A stretch of 64,000 nucleotides of DNA, from the NCBI GenBank assembly GCA_007922305.1, contig ML677329.1, positions 2,260,271-2,324,270 on the forward strand, in the 5' to 3' direction. Below, in pieces: positions 23,884-34,080 of the stretch. Origin of the DNA: Dermatemys mawii (Eukaryota > Chordata > Testudines > Dermatemydidae). Within the stretch, counting starts at the first letter, position 1. Every line of letters begins with the position of its first letter. A model generated the notes under the pieces. That model ran no database searches and was not told where the DNA came from. It was given only the letters and a program-made list of their open reading frames with translations. The position numbers were made by a program, and so were the translations under genes.

Positions 23884-25230
23884 GATACCTATTTTTGTCT
23901 CAGTGCCACTGTGTCACTGGTGTATAAAGGGGGGAAGAATCAGGATATGTTGTATGCATTAACTGTTTGATGTCCCCTCATTTCTCTGTAACAGGAGTTA
24001 AATAACGGTCCTGCTCCAACTCCCTTTGAACTGAGTGGGATTTGTGCCCAGACTACAACACTGTACCTTTTTACAAAGAACAAACAATGAATAGGGTGCC
24101 CAGCAGTTCTTAGCCAGACTAAAAACCCTGCAGGTGTGAATCATCTTGCCATCATCAAATACTGCTCCATTTGTGTGTGTGTGTATATACAGTTTAGAGT
24201 GTTCATAGCTGTACAATTTCACCATGGAGGTGATTCAGATATGAAAAAAAACCCCTTCCTAATGTGTAAATAAAATTCAGTTTAATCTAAACTGGGATCA
24301 CAAACACTGAAATGCCTTAATCATAACTGTACTGTTGCACGGTGTCACAAGTTTTGGGTGCCCTGCTGTGCATTTCTATGCCTTATGGATTTTTTTAAAG
24401 TGTAAACTTAACTCTGAGTTTTCTTGATTTCTGCTGCTTGGTTTTGGGATAATTACAACATCCCTGTAATGATTTTTACTCTTAAATTATTGCTGTGTAC
24501 TTTTAATCTTAAGTACACTTTATTTTTTTGTCTTGGAATCTGTAACTACATATGTATAATATCAGATGGTTCTTGTTATATTAGGGGTGGAAGTAAAGAA
24601 AAAATAACCATTTTCGTACTTATTCATTAGTCCAATGGCTCTGAAATTGAGGTCCATGGATCACTGCTGATCCACTGAGTATTTGAGTCCACATGCTTCT
24701 AGCTTCTCTTAATTTTCAACTGCTTCTTGAAGGGCCTGGACAGCTGTAGAAGAAGCAGGTGTGAAAAAAGAGGAGCAATCACAGGGGCCTCCCCATGGGT
24801 CTGCTGCAATCATAAGAGCAGGGAGGTAGAGGAATCCAAAGCTATTAGCACAAAAAAATCCAAATTCTGCCCTGTGGAGAAAAGTCAGGTAGCTGCTAGC
24901 AGGACTGGAGTTGGGAGTGTCAAAGACAAGGAGACTGGGCATGATGAGGATGTGTTGGAGAGAGGAGCATATACAGGCAGGAGACAAGATAGAACAACTG
25001 CAAGGGAGCTTGGGTGTAATGGGGGGGCGCACGAAGGAACATTTTACCCCCCACAACTTTCAGTATATGGTGGACAACATATTGTTTCTCCCCACCAGCT
25101 TATAGCCTCCATCTGGAGGAAAGGGGACAGCAAATGGAGGAGGACGGATCAATCTGAGGTTGTATCAGACAGTGATGTTCACTGCTCTCCTCTCATCAGC
25201 TTTGACCAGCTGTACAGAGAGGTATAAGCT
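23884..25230. other. Unassigned sequence
   Basis: It includes a short TG run (about 24172-24186) and, at about 24634-24680, words like 'ccaatggctctgaaattgag' and 'gtccatggatcactg' that resemble one end of an old hAT element. The longest open frame in the window (24727-25227, 166 codons, plus) has no recognisable domain, so I do not call it a gene. Confidence 0.4.
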
Positions 25231-26430
25231 GCTGTTACAACCTCCTGCTAGTAGGGGCCACTATGCCCACTGCTGAGCAGAGAATCTGTGCTGCACATAT
25301 GACCTGGAGTGAAGATCCAAGTATGTCTGTGTAGCAGAGCTGCGACTCAACCTGCAGCACCTCCTGCTGGTCTGTCCAGGGAATGAGCTCTTCTAGCCTC
25401 TGGAGCGCCCTCTGCAGGCTGATGCTGGCCTCTTGTCCCTCCTGGACCCCGGTGCCCTCTTCGTGGGGTGCTGCCCCCTGGCAGCTCCTCCTCACAGTCT
25501 CAGGGTCTCCCCTCCCTGGGGAATCCCCACCCCCTATCCCCACCTAGGGTGGCCAGACAGCAAAACTGAAAAATCAGGAGACGGGATGGGGGTGGGGGGT
25601 AATAGGAACCTGTATAAGAAAAAGACCCAAAAATCAGGACTGTCCCTATAAAATTGGGACATCTGGTCACCCTATCCCCACCTTGCCTCAGTCTAGGCAA
25701 CTGCCAGTCACCACTCACCCCCGTTCACTGGGGCAGACTGCAGTATAATTGCCACTCATCACCGGCAAGGAGGGTTTGGCCTGCTGCTTTTACCTCTGTA
25801 GCCATGGGCTGCCCCCTGCAACCCCAATACCCTTTATTGGGCCGTCCCCTAGGCCCCGCAGCCTGCGTGTTCCAGGCCAGAGCTTCCCCCAGCTCCTCTC
25901 TAGGTACTCTGTCAAGCTCCTCAGCAGCCAATATTGAAATCCCAGGATGTGGGCAGGCACAAGCCTGCCCCTTCTAAAGCCCCTCCCCCAGCCAAGCGGG
26001 AGGGACGCTGGACCCGTGTTCAACTAATTACAGGGGACAACGAATGAAAAAAACAGGGACGGGAGTGGGGGTCAAAGGTTTAAAATGAGGGTACCGGCCG
26101 GGGACACCGAGCAGAGAACCCCGCACTGCGCCTCCCCAGGAGCCAGGCCTGTCTACCTCCACTGCTAGAGGAGACTGTCTCTGTACACCAAACTCTGGGC
26201 CTTTTTATCAGGGCCAGCTGGGCCCTAATTGACCCAGCCACAGCTATGGCTACTCTGCCGCAGCTGCTTTCTGTTGCAGCCCTCTACTGGGCTGCCTTTC
26301 CAATCAGCCTGGGAGCTGCTTGCTCCCAGCCTCCGCCCTGTTTACCCAGGAGTGGGGCAGCTGCCCCACTCCAGTCTGGTGTAGCTCATCTGGGGTTTGG
26401 GAGGCAAAATGTAAAAAACATGGGGACAGG
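25231..26430 (-). repeat. GC-rich LTR-like block (remnant)
   Basis: The block is markedly GC-rich against AT-rich flanks. On the minus strand the part 26430 to 26000 reads like an LTR: pyrimidine/purine-rich GC sequence, a TATA-like site (ctttttatca, 26201-26210 on plus) and then 'cccagagtttggtg'. Similar GC-rich LTRs are common in turtle genomes (from memory). Clear TG...CA ends and a TSD were not found. A small TIR element has inserted at 25545-25674. The open frame at 25235-25543 (minus) has no domain. Confidence 0.35.
25545..25674. mobile_element. 130-bp TIR element with 8-bp TSD
   Basis: It starts 'tagggtggccaga' and ends in the complement of 'tagggtgaccaga' (12 of 13 match). Flanks are perfect 8-bp repeats TCCCCACC (25537-25544 and 25675-25682). 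It is non-coding, with a G-run in the centre. The 8-bp TSD suggests a hAT-type non-autonomous element. Confidence 0.85.
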
Positions 26431-28513
26431 CTAGCCCAGATAATATTTAACAAGATAATTTTAAAAATATAAATAATATACTTCCTTTCACATGTAAGTA
26501 ATTTTCATTATAAATCCAATTCACTACATAAAAATGCTTCTAATATCGTGACCAACTGATTTGTTGACTTTACTATAGCTTTGGTAATTCTAGAATTTAA
26601 AATGGTAGTAAATTATTATTTACAGAAGTAGTAGTATTTGGGAAACTACCAAGATAGTTATGTACATGTCTGATTAGAACTTTTCTTAAATGTTTTTAAT
26701 CTGGTGTGTTATTCACAGTAGGTTAACGTAGGTTCAGATTTCCCATTGCCACCTCTGTAATATGAGCTTTTTTTCATTACAGTCAATACATTTAGGATAA
26801 AATTTTGGCTGCCGGATCCATTGTGTGCATGTTCTCTGAAATCCGTGCCAGAGAGCTAGTCCCATAGATTAATTCTGAGAATGTTAGTTAAAAGGTTAAA
26901 TTCAGTGTTTGCCATCTTGAAATATATGAAATGATGGATCATTGTTTATAACTGGTGTATATAGTGACAGCTCCATAAATAATGTATGAATGAGGGTGAT
27001 CCATAATCATACCAAGAGGAAGGATCTTAACTGTATAACTAGATTCATGTTGTTCAAAAAGACAGGAAAAAATAGGCACAGTACAGTTTTAAGTGTGTCA
27101 AACACACACCCTGGAGACACTGTTTCATTGCTGTTCATTTAAAAATATTGCAACATGTGTTCCTTGATGAAGTAAACAAATACATGATTTTGTAATAGAT
27201 AAAAGTGAATCTCCATCTGAATATCAATTATTTGACCTCCCATGCTTCTAGTCAGGCACATGCTGGTATGGGATATGAGCTAAATATTGCACCTAATTTA
27301 CATTTATATGTTTCAGCCTTCTGGATGATAAAACTTATCCTAGTACAAGAATCATGGAATAGAAAGCAAAGTTTTTGCCATTTGGGTTAGCTGCCTCCAG
27401 ACATTGACCAAGTCTTGTTACATAGGGGTAGAATTGAAGAGTCTAGATTTTTTGTTTATCTGAACATTGAGCATTTTATGTAATTCTCTTGTTAACACAA
27501 TATGAATGTCTCCTACAATAAATAATTTATTAGTAAGGTGAAACTGATAGCATTTTATTTTTAATTACATACCAGCATTAATTATACACAAAAAAGGAAC
27601 TTTAAATCTCTCAATGAATTTAGTTTTTCTGCTATTGAGTCTGCAAATTTCAGAGTTTAATCATGGTTTTTTATACAGAAAGTTTGTGCCCCATTAAAAA
27701 TCTGTATGATTGCTTGGTATAAGGTAATATATTTAACATTCTAAGTAATTCCATCCTGGGTTGCATACAATTCTAGGTCACTAACAAGGAAGGAAAATCA
27801 TAAAGAAATTAATTTTTTCTCTGAGTAAATAGGATTTTTTCTGTGTCAGTGTGCATTGCCTATAATTAAAGTTGTTGTAGGTGGAAAAATTACAGATTGG
27901 GGTGACTATCTTTTGCAGTAGCGCTTGGTGCTTGATGGGTTTGACTTTTAACTTACTCCCCGAAGAACCAACAATTTGAGGGCTATATTCTGAAAAAGAG
28001 CTAGCTGGATTAGTGCTTTCACTCCTTCATGAGGATTTAGGAGCTCGCAGCTTCTGTTCTGAATATGTTTAGCTTTATTCTTATGTTTTCCAGGAAGCGC
28101 ACACAGGAATTTATTGAGCTGATTTCACATATTGATACTCCTTATCCTGCTGTTAAATGATTTTTAAACCCATCTTACCTTTCAGTGAGTTGGTGTCAGA
28201 AGGTTTCCAGAGATATTTTGGTAAGTTGAAAGCCTGGCTATAATCAAGTTTAAGGTGATTTCTTGCATGAAGTTGGTGGCTGGATTACTGGAATTTGCAG
28301 GCTACATGGCTCCACCCTCTTCACTGTCATCTTATTCTGCTTCCCAATCTTTTAGAGCTATGGGGGTTGATGTTAGATTTAGTGGGTTTGTCTTTCTGAG
28401 CCCTCAGGAAAAATTCTATAGACATTTTGTGTTGGCTCCAGCTTTGAGATGTGTCCATGTGCATTATGCTGATAACATTCCATAAGATGTAGCTCTTTAT
28501 TGGAATAGAATTG
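26431..28513. other. Unassigned AT-rich sequence
   Basis: Nothing nameable on either strand. Composition drops sharply to AT-rich right after the GC block. Confidence 0.45.
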
Positions 28514-28521
28514 GTTTATAG

Positions 28522-28734
28522 CCGGGGTTCTAAAACTGGGGGTTGGGACTCCTGAGGGGGTTGCTAGGTTATTACATGGGAAGGGTCATGAACTTTAAGC
28601 CTCCACTCCAAACCCCACTTTGCCTCTAGCATTTATAATGGTGTCAAATATATAAAAAAGTGTTTTTCACTTATAAGCACTCAGGGGCTTGCTATGTGAA
28701 AGGGGTCACCCGTACAAAAGTTGGAGAATCACTG
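28522..28734. mobile_element. Non-autonomous hAT transposon with 8-bp TSD
   Basis: Perfect 8-bp TSD GTTTATAG at 28514-28521 and 28735-28742. The left end 'ccggggttctaaaactgg' and the right end 'agttggagaatcactg' are decayed versions of the hAT TIR type CAGGGGTTCTCAAACT. The interior 'aggttattacatggg', 'agcctccactccaaacccc' and 'ctatgtgaaaggggtcacc' matches a high-copy reptile hAT family I know. Length is 213 bp with no coding capacity. Confidence 0.88.
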
Positions 28735-28949
28735 GTTTATAGGCACTCACATAATGGGGTGCACATTTTAAAAAAATTGTGTGTGCATGTGTAAAACCAA
28801 AATTTTACACATAGTTTGGTATGTAAAATAGTAATAAAAATAGTCAGCAAAATTCTGCCATTTAACAAAAAAGGTCATTTATCTGACCCTCTGTAGGCCA
28901 GCTGCATGCATTTGCAAGTTTCTGTGGTAAATGTGACATCACCAGCAGA

Positions 28950-29024
28950 GGCCCCACTTCAGAAAAGCACTTGGCATGTGTATAAGTGCTTTCTTGAATA
29001 GTGATGCATTTCTGAATTGAGGCC
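28950..29024. mobile_element. Small foldback element
   Basis: Ends 'ggccccacttcagaaaag' and the complement of 'catttctgaattgaggcc' pair with few mismatches. The inner 'gcacttggcatgtgtataag' resembles the element at 33928-34080. Confidence 0.5.
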
Positions 29025-29814
29025 ATTGTGCATGCTAAGGCTTATTAGTGACATGAAGGTGAGATCCACAACTTCAGGGTACTTGGAAGGAAAAATAAAA
29101 TGTTTTAAATCATGTGTGTGAATAATGCCCACAATCTTGCTTACAGAACTCTTCAGCTAGTTAATTGCTCTTTAAATACTTGGGAATCATGTTTAGGTGT
29201 CTTAATTTTCTGCATGCACTTTAGTACTCTGAGGGGAAAAAAAGAAGATGCTTTCAACTCTATTAGTCATCCTCACTCTAGTAGTATTCAGAGGCCAACT
29301 TCAAAACCTGGGTCTTAAAGGTCCTTATCTGAAGCAGGCAAAGCCCTTTCAGAAAATTCCTTCAGCTTTTGTTTCACTTGGCATCTACACACTGTGTCCC
29401 GAAGAACTAGGACTAAATGGTTCCTTTTCATGCATTTCTAATTGTGATTCTTTCTCTGAAGGGTCAAATTAGAGCTCCTGCTTTCTGAGCTGTGGCGGTG
29501 ACATTTGACAGCATTAGCTCAGTTCTACCTCGTGAATCATGTAAAGCAGCCACTTGGAGGGATTTTTTTAAAAAAACATAAATTTCATAAACATTCCAAC
29601 GCTGACAAAGCATCTAAAAGACCTTCTGGGTTCTCACTGACTTTATTCCAAAGGTTGTTTTCTTAACTTGAGCATCTGACTCATGTTTTCTCTGGTCTTT
29701 GCCTTGCCTTTTGTGTTAGGTGTTACACATCAATGATATACAGATGTTTTTAATACAATTTATTATCATATATATTCACCCCAGATAATTATGTTAACAA
29801 AAATAAAAGGTCAA
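29025..29814. other. Unassigned sequence
   Basis: No repeat recognised. The part at about 29490-29620 is repeat-free with motifs such as 'tgacagcattag' and 'gctgacaaagcat' and could be conserved non-coding DNA. This is untested. Confidence 0.35.
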
Positions 29815-29949
29815 GAGCCCAATCCTACAGACACTTTTTACTGTATATAATGTTCATTACCACAGGTAGTCCTGTTGACTTCCCTGGGAGTGGGACTATT
29901 CATGGTATGGAACACCATGTTTGGTACCAAGCATTTGCAGGATTGAATC
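29815..29949. mobile_element. MITE-like foldback element
   Basis: Ends 'gagcccaatcctacag' and 'tttgcaggattgaatc' are inverted copies. The interior has 'gttgacttccctgggag' and 'ggactattcatgg'. Non-coding. Confidence 0.5.
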
Positions 29950-30085
29950 ATTTAATTGTAGTTGTTTGAAGCTTTTCTTAGGAACAGCTGTAGATTCACA
30001 ATCATTCACCATGTTTCCTAGACAGCTGGGCTTCTATGGGAGGATTCTTATCAACAAGTAGCCAATGGTTAGACGCTGCAATGAA

Positions 30086-30252
30086 CAGGGCCGAATTTCC
30101 AATTAAGCACAGTAAGCACATGCCTAGAGGCACCAGTGTTCTAGAGGCACCTTACCTCTCTAAAACTGTGTGCAACTAGAAGGTCAGCTGTAGGCCAGGA
30201 AGGCACTGAAGATACTATTCTTCGGGATGTGTTAGGTATAAATCCAGCCCTG
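30086..30252. mobile_element. Non-autonomous hAT transposon, TIR CAGGGCCGAATTT
   Basis: The left end 'cagggccgaattt' and the right end, read on the opposite strand 'cagggctggattt', match at 11 of 13. Flanks are 8-bp repeats with one difference (gcaatgaa, 30078-30085; gcaatgca, 30253-30260). Length is 167 bp and it is non-coding. The first bases CAGGGCC are shared with the element at 41910-42646. Confidence 0.8.
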
Positions 30253-30507
30253 GCAATGCATATTATCTGTTCCTTTCAGTGAACTGCTCTCAAGTAGCCA
30301 AATATATGTGTGAGAGTGGGAAGAGCCAAGATACCTTTAAAAGTTTACAATTTGGCGAGCTGCTTCTGTTTCATATATGGAAGATACAATCTTCATTTTA
30401 CAGTTGTTACTATTACTGAGCTATATCTTGCTGTCAGAACACCTACATGAAATCATGAAGGAGTTTTGTTAGCAAAACTGGTAGCACAAATATCTCAGTA
30501 TAAGTAA

Positions 30508-30553
30508 CAAAGAGTCTTGTAGCAGCTTATAGACTAACAGATGTTTTGGATCA
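30508..30553 (-). mobile_element. 46-bp Penelope-like terminal fragment with 13-bp TSD
   Basis: The insert reads 'caaagagtcttgtagcagc', 'ttatagactaacagatg', 'ttttggatca'. It follows the terminal sequence of a Penelope-like family related to, but distinct from, the 51.8-kb copy. It is flanked by a perfect 13-bp direct repeat, TCAGTATAAGTAA, at 30495-30507 and 30554-30566. The length and perfection of the repeat show a discrete retro-insertion of only 46 bp. Confidence 0.75.
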
Positions 30554-30583
30554 TCAGTATAAGTAATGTTCCCTAAATGTGTA

Positions 30584-30689
30584 GGGCCAGAGTTTGATCT
30601 CATTACCATTTAAATCCAGAGTGACTATATGAAAGGCAATGGAGTTATTCTGGAGTTATATCCATATAACTGAGAGCAGAATGAAACCC
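30584..30689. mobile_element. MITE-like foldback element
   Basis: Arms pair through 'gggccagagtttgatctc' and the complement of 'gagagcagaatgaaaccc', continuing through 'taaatccagagtgact'. The core is 'aatggagttattctgg'. Non-coding, imperfect. Confidence 0.55.
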
Positions 30690-33221
30690 GATTGGGCTAT
30701 AGAAATGTATTTTTTACTTCAAACTTGCTATTGTTTTTAAAAAGTCAGTCAAAATTTGAAAAACATGGAGAGAATCAGATCTCATAGACAAGCTGGCAGG
30801 CAGAAATCAATGGAATGCTATTTTTAATCTACTTTTACTAGTTCTGCTATCTTATTGCATGTAGGGCCAAATTCTGCTACCTTGGCTCAGAATAAATAAT
30901 TCCTCACCCCGGAGTAATACCATTAAAGCCAATTCTTCTAATGTGCAGCTTTTTAAAAGTTGTGAAATTGACACCTAAATCTGAATAAAAAATGATGGAA
31001 TTCACGTCTTCTTTTATTAGATTAGAATCCTGTTGCTTTACATCACTGGAAGTAATTTATGACTGTTAAAATAAGAGTGATGGATAGGGGTCTGGAATAC
31101 GTGTGGCTTTTTCCCAATAGGCTAAGGGTTAGCTGTGAAGGTCAGACATGCTGTACAGGAAGCTTTTCTTTCTCTTTTGAATGCCTTGGTGTTTTTACAT
31201 TTATAAAAGAGGCTGATTGTTTCTGAACATCTTAAAAATGATTTCAAGAGATTCTCTCTTTCTAATGTAATCTTTGATTCTCTCTCATTTCTGTCTTTTT
31301 CTGTAAAAGTAGCTGCCATTGAACTTTTGAAAAGTTTTAATGTTACAAGTATTATTCCTTTGTGTTGTAAATTGCTCATCCTTTTACCTCTGATGGTTTC
31401 GGTGGAATCACAGACTGTTCCAACAGAATTTTATTAATGTCATCTCGGTGTTAGCATCTGTGTCTCAATTATCAAAAGAAAAGATGGAAGAGAGCTCGTA
31501 CTTCATCTTGTATATCATCTTGCCAGTCTGGGATATTGTCCAGTGCTTTGTCCAGTCTTGTCTTGTTTTAAATTATTCTAGTGCTGGAATTTTATCAGTC
31601 CCCCTCAGGCATCCATTCTACAGCTAGATATTTTACTTTGTTTAGCTTTATTCACTTTCCTCCTTAGATTCAGTCCTTGTATACCACAGTGATATGTGGT
31701 ATCTAAAAGTCATAAATGAGAGAGGACCACCTTGAGCAGTTTCTCTGCCTCTGGGATGTTTACACTCTTCAGATACTTTTAGACAGTTATCTAATTTCAC
31801 CCGAGTGATTGGTTAGTGTAGCTGTACCTACTTAGGTCTCTATAGCGTGTTCCTCTCCTGCATAAAAGACTAAAGGAGAGCAGTTACCTGAAAAGTTGTG
31901 TGGCAGTGGAGGGTGGATAAATATCTCTACATCCATCTCCTGCACCATGGGACTGGTAATAATGCAGTTGGGAATAAAAGATTTGCTCTCAGAAATAGAG
32001 AGGCTACTGGTCCATTATTTGTAAAGCAGCAAAATCAGCGGATCATTAGCCAGCTGTTGAAAAGGATTCTCTTTCAGCTATGAGTGCTAACACAGCCCAC
32101 TAATGACTGGCACAGAGGATGAGTTAACATTCCTTCAAATTTAAACATTCTAGATTCAGAAACGTGATTTGACATGAGTTATGATGCTGTCTCTTTCATG
32201 CTTATCCTATGCTTTATTCTTTAAATGCAAGTGTGCATAAGCATGGATGCAGGTTGTATTCTTGAACATTGATCTGAAGATGGTACTTAAATACTGTGGT
32301 GGTAATCATGTTATAAATATCTAGTTAAGCAGGTGTACTGTACGTATTAGGACAATTTAATATGAGTGACATTTCTGCTAAGGCAGATAATTGTAGACAG
32401 ACCATGTTGTCCTCTATTGTATTAATATTTAATATGCTCCTACAATTTAACTTCCTAACTTTTTTCTTAAATTTATGCTTGTGACTTTTTTTAACATAAT
32501 CACAGTTTTTTCAAAAATTGATACCAATAAGCCAGAGGCAGGGACTGAAGCAGAACATTTGATCTCCAGTTAAGCAACTTATTTCAATTATAAAAAACCA
32601 AACCCACAACAATTTGGCTTTAGTCCTAAGGAAATTTCAATAATTAATAAGTAAGATTAAGGGGCACAGCCATTCTGCAAAGAGATATTTGATGTATTCT
32701 TCTTGCAGTTGCTGTGATTATGAATTTGTATATTATTATGAGTGAGATTCTTTGCCACTTCATACTTATTAAGTATCTTCCCTTATTAAATACATCACAT
32801 GCAGTCTCTGAACATCAAGGAGTCCTACTAACTTAATTTTGTCCTAATGGAGCATGATCTCCTGAGAATATTATCAGAATAAACAGTGTGTCTAATGAAT
32901 TCTCTGAGGTTCATTATTAAAATTAGTTCTCAATTATAGGTAGTCACTGGATAACTACATGTATATAAATGTGAGTGTATATATATTATAATTACGTGTG
33001 AGGATATGTGTCATTATCCTGACTACTCAGCCCCAGCACTATTTTCTGGGTGGGTAGGGGGGGACACTTGAGCCTTTAATATAAACCACAGTATGGTAAA
33101 GAACTATAACAACACTTGCAGTTGTTTCAGAAACATGGGGCCAAGTTCAGCCTCATGAGTGCAATAGGACCACCTGCAGAATGATACTCCTTAACACAAG
33201 TAAAAGTGCCAGAAACTGACA
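30690..33221. other. Unassigned AT-rich sequence
   Basis: About 2.5 kb with no exon or repeat I can name. A weak foldback-like word set ('ggggccaagttcagcctc') is at about 33136. Confidence 0.4.
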
Positions 33222-33320
33222 CTTAGACTGTAAACTGTTCACGATCTGTGTTGTCTTGGGTATGTGAGCAGCATTTAGCTTATTGTCGACATTGCCGAAG
33301 TAAAGTATTAACAATGTAAC
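33222..33320 (+). repeat. L2/CORE-type 3' tail
   Basis: 'agactgtaaactgttcacg', 'tctgtgttgtcttggg' and 'gagcagcatttagc' follow the order of sense L2/MIR-type 3' tails (about 'agattgtaagctcttcggggcagggactgt'). Heavily decayed. Confidence 0.35.
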
Positions 33321-33613
33321 ACCAGTTGCACACCTCTCCTGGTCACTAACATTAACATTTAAATTGTCAAAACAGGATTACGTATCTTCTGCTTGTCCCT
33401 TTCTTTGTTCTTTGTGTTGAATAAATAAATGGACCCAATTAGCTATAAGAATGAGACTCTGAGCCTTCAGCAACCAACGGTCTTTCAGAAGCTTGAGTGC
33501 CACCTCGCTAGCCACTGATGTTTCTGGCTGGTGCAGTCTACACGGTGGCTGAGGTTAACCTGGCAGAAGGTGGGGTCAGACCATCTGGGAGATGCAGCCA
33601 CAATCTATTGCTC

Positions 33614-33909
33614 TGGGTATGTCTGTCCTGGAGCAGGAGGTGTAATTTACAGCTAGGGTAGACAGAGCTACTCTAGTTCAGTTCAAGGTAGTATGCTGGG
33701 AAAAGAAGTATAGCCATAATGACATGAATGGTGGGACGGGCAAGCTGCCTTAAGTCTGAGACCGTAGGTATGTACTTAGGGTGGCAAGCCTGTCCCGGAT
33801 GCATGCCATGGTGGCTACCCTTCTGTTTTTAATATGCTACCTTGATCAGAGCTAGTGTAGCTACCCAAGCAGGAAATTACATCTCCAGCTCCAGTATAGA
33901 AATAGCCCA
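33614..33909. mobile_element. 296-bp foldback element with long inverted arms
   Basis: The left arm starts 'tgggtatgtctgtcctgg' and continues through 'agcaggaggtgtaatt'. The right arm ends in the imperfect complement ('aattacatctccagctcc', then 'agtatagaaatagccca'). Further in, 'gagctactctag' and 'tcaaggtagtatgc' find their partners in 'atgctaccttgatcag' and 'gctagtgtagctaccc'. The arms therefore extend about 80-90 bp each. No coding capacity and no secure TSD. Confidence 0.65.
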
Positions 33910-33927
33910 AGAAAAGTCTTCAACTTA

Positions 33928-34080
33928 GCCCTTATTCAGGAAAGAATCCTTATTCAGGAAAGGACTTAAGCATACACTTAACATTAAGGGCATGCCTATG
34001 GCCCCTGGCATGTGCTTAAGTGCTTTCATGAAAAGAGAAATATTTAAGCCCATAACTGGCTACTTTTCTGAATGGGGGCC
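33928..34080. mobile_element. Foldback element with an 18-bp internal duplication
   Basis: Ends 'gcccttattcaggaaag' and 'cttttctgaatgggggcc' are inverted copies. 'ccttattcaggaaag' is duplicated in tandem at 33930 and 33948. The inner 'cttaagca' and 'tgcttaag' words also pair. Confidence 0.5.

Noticed and set aside
24727..25227. Longest open frame, 166 codons on plus
   Set aside because: No domain, motif or family look, low-complexity polar sequence, an opposing frame on minus in the same place and no splice or promoter context. Length is possible by chance in 64 kb.
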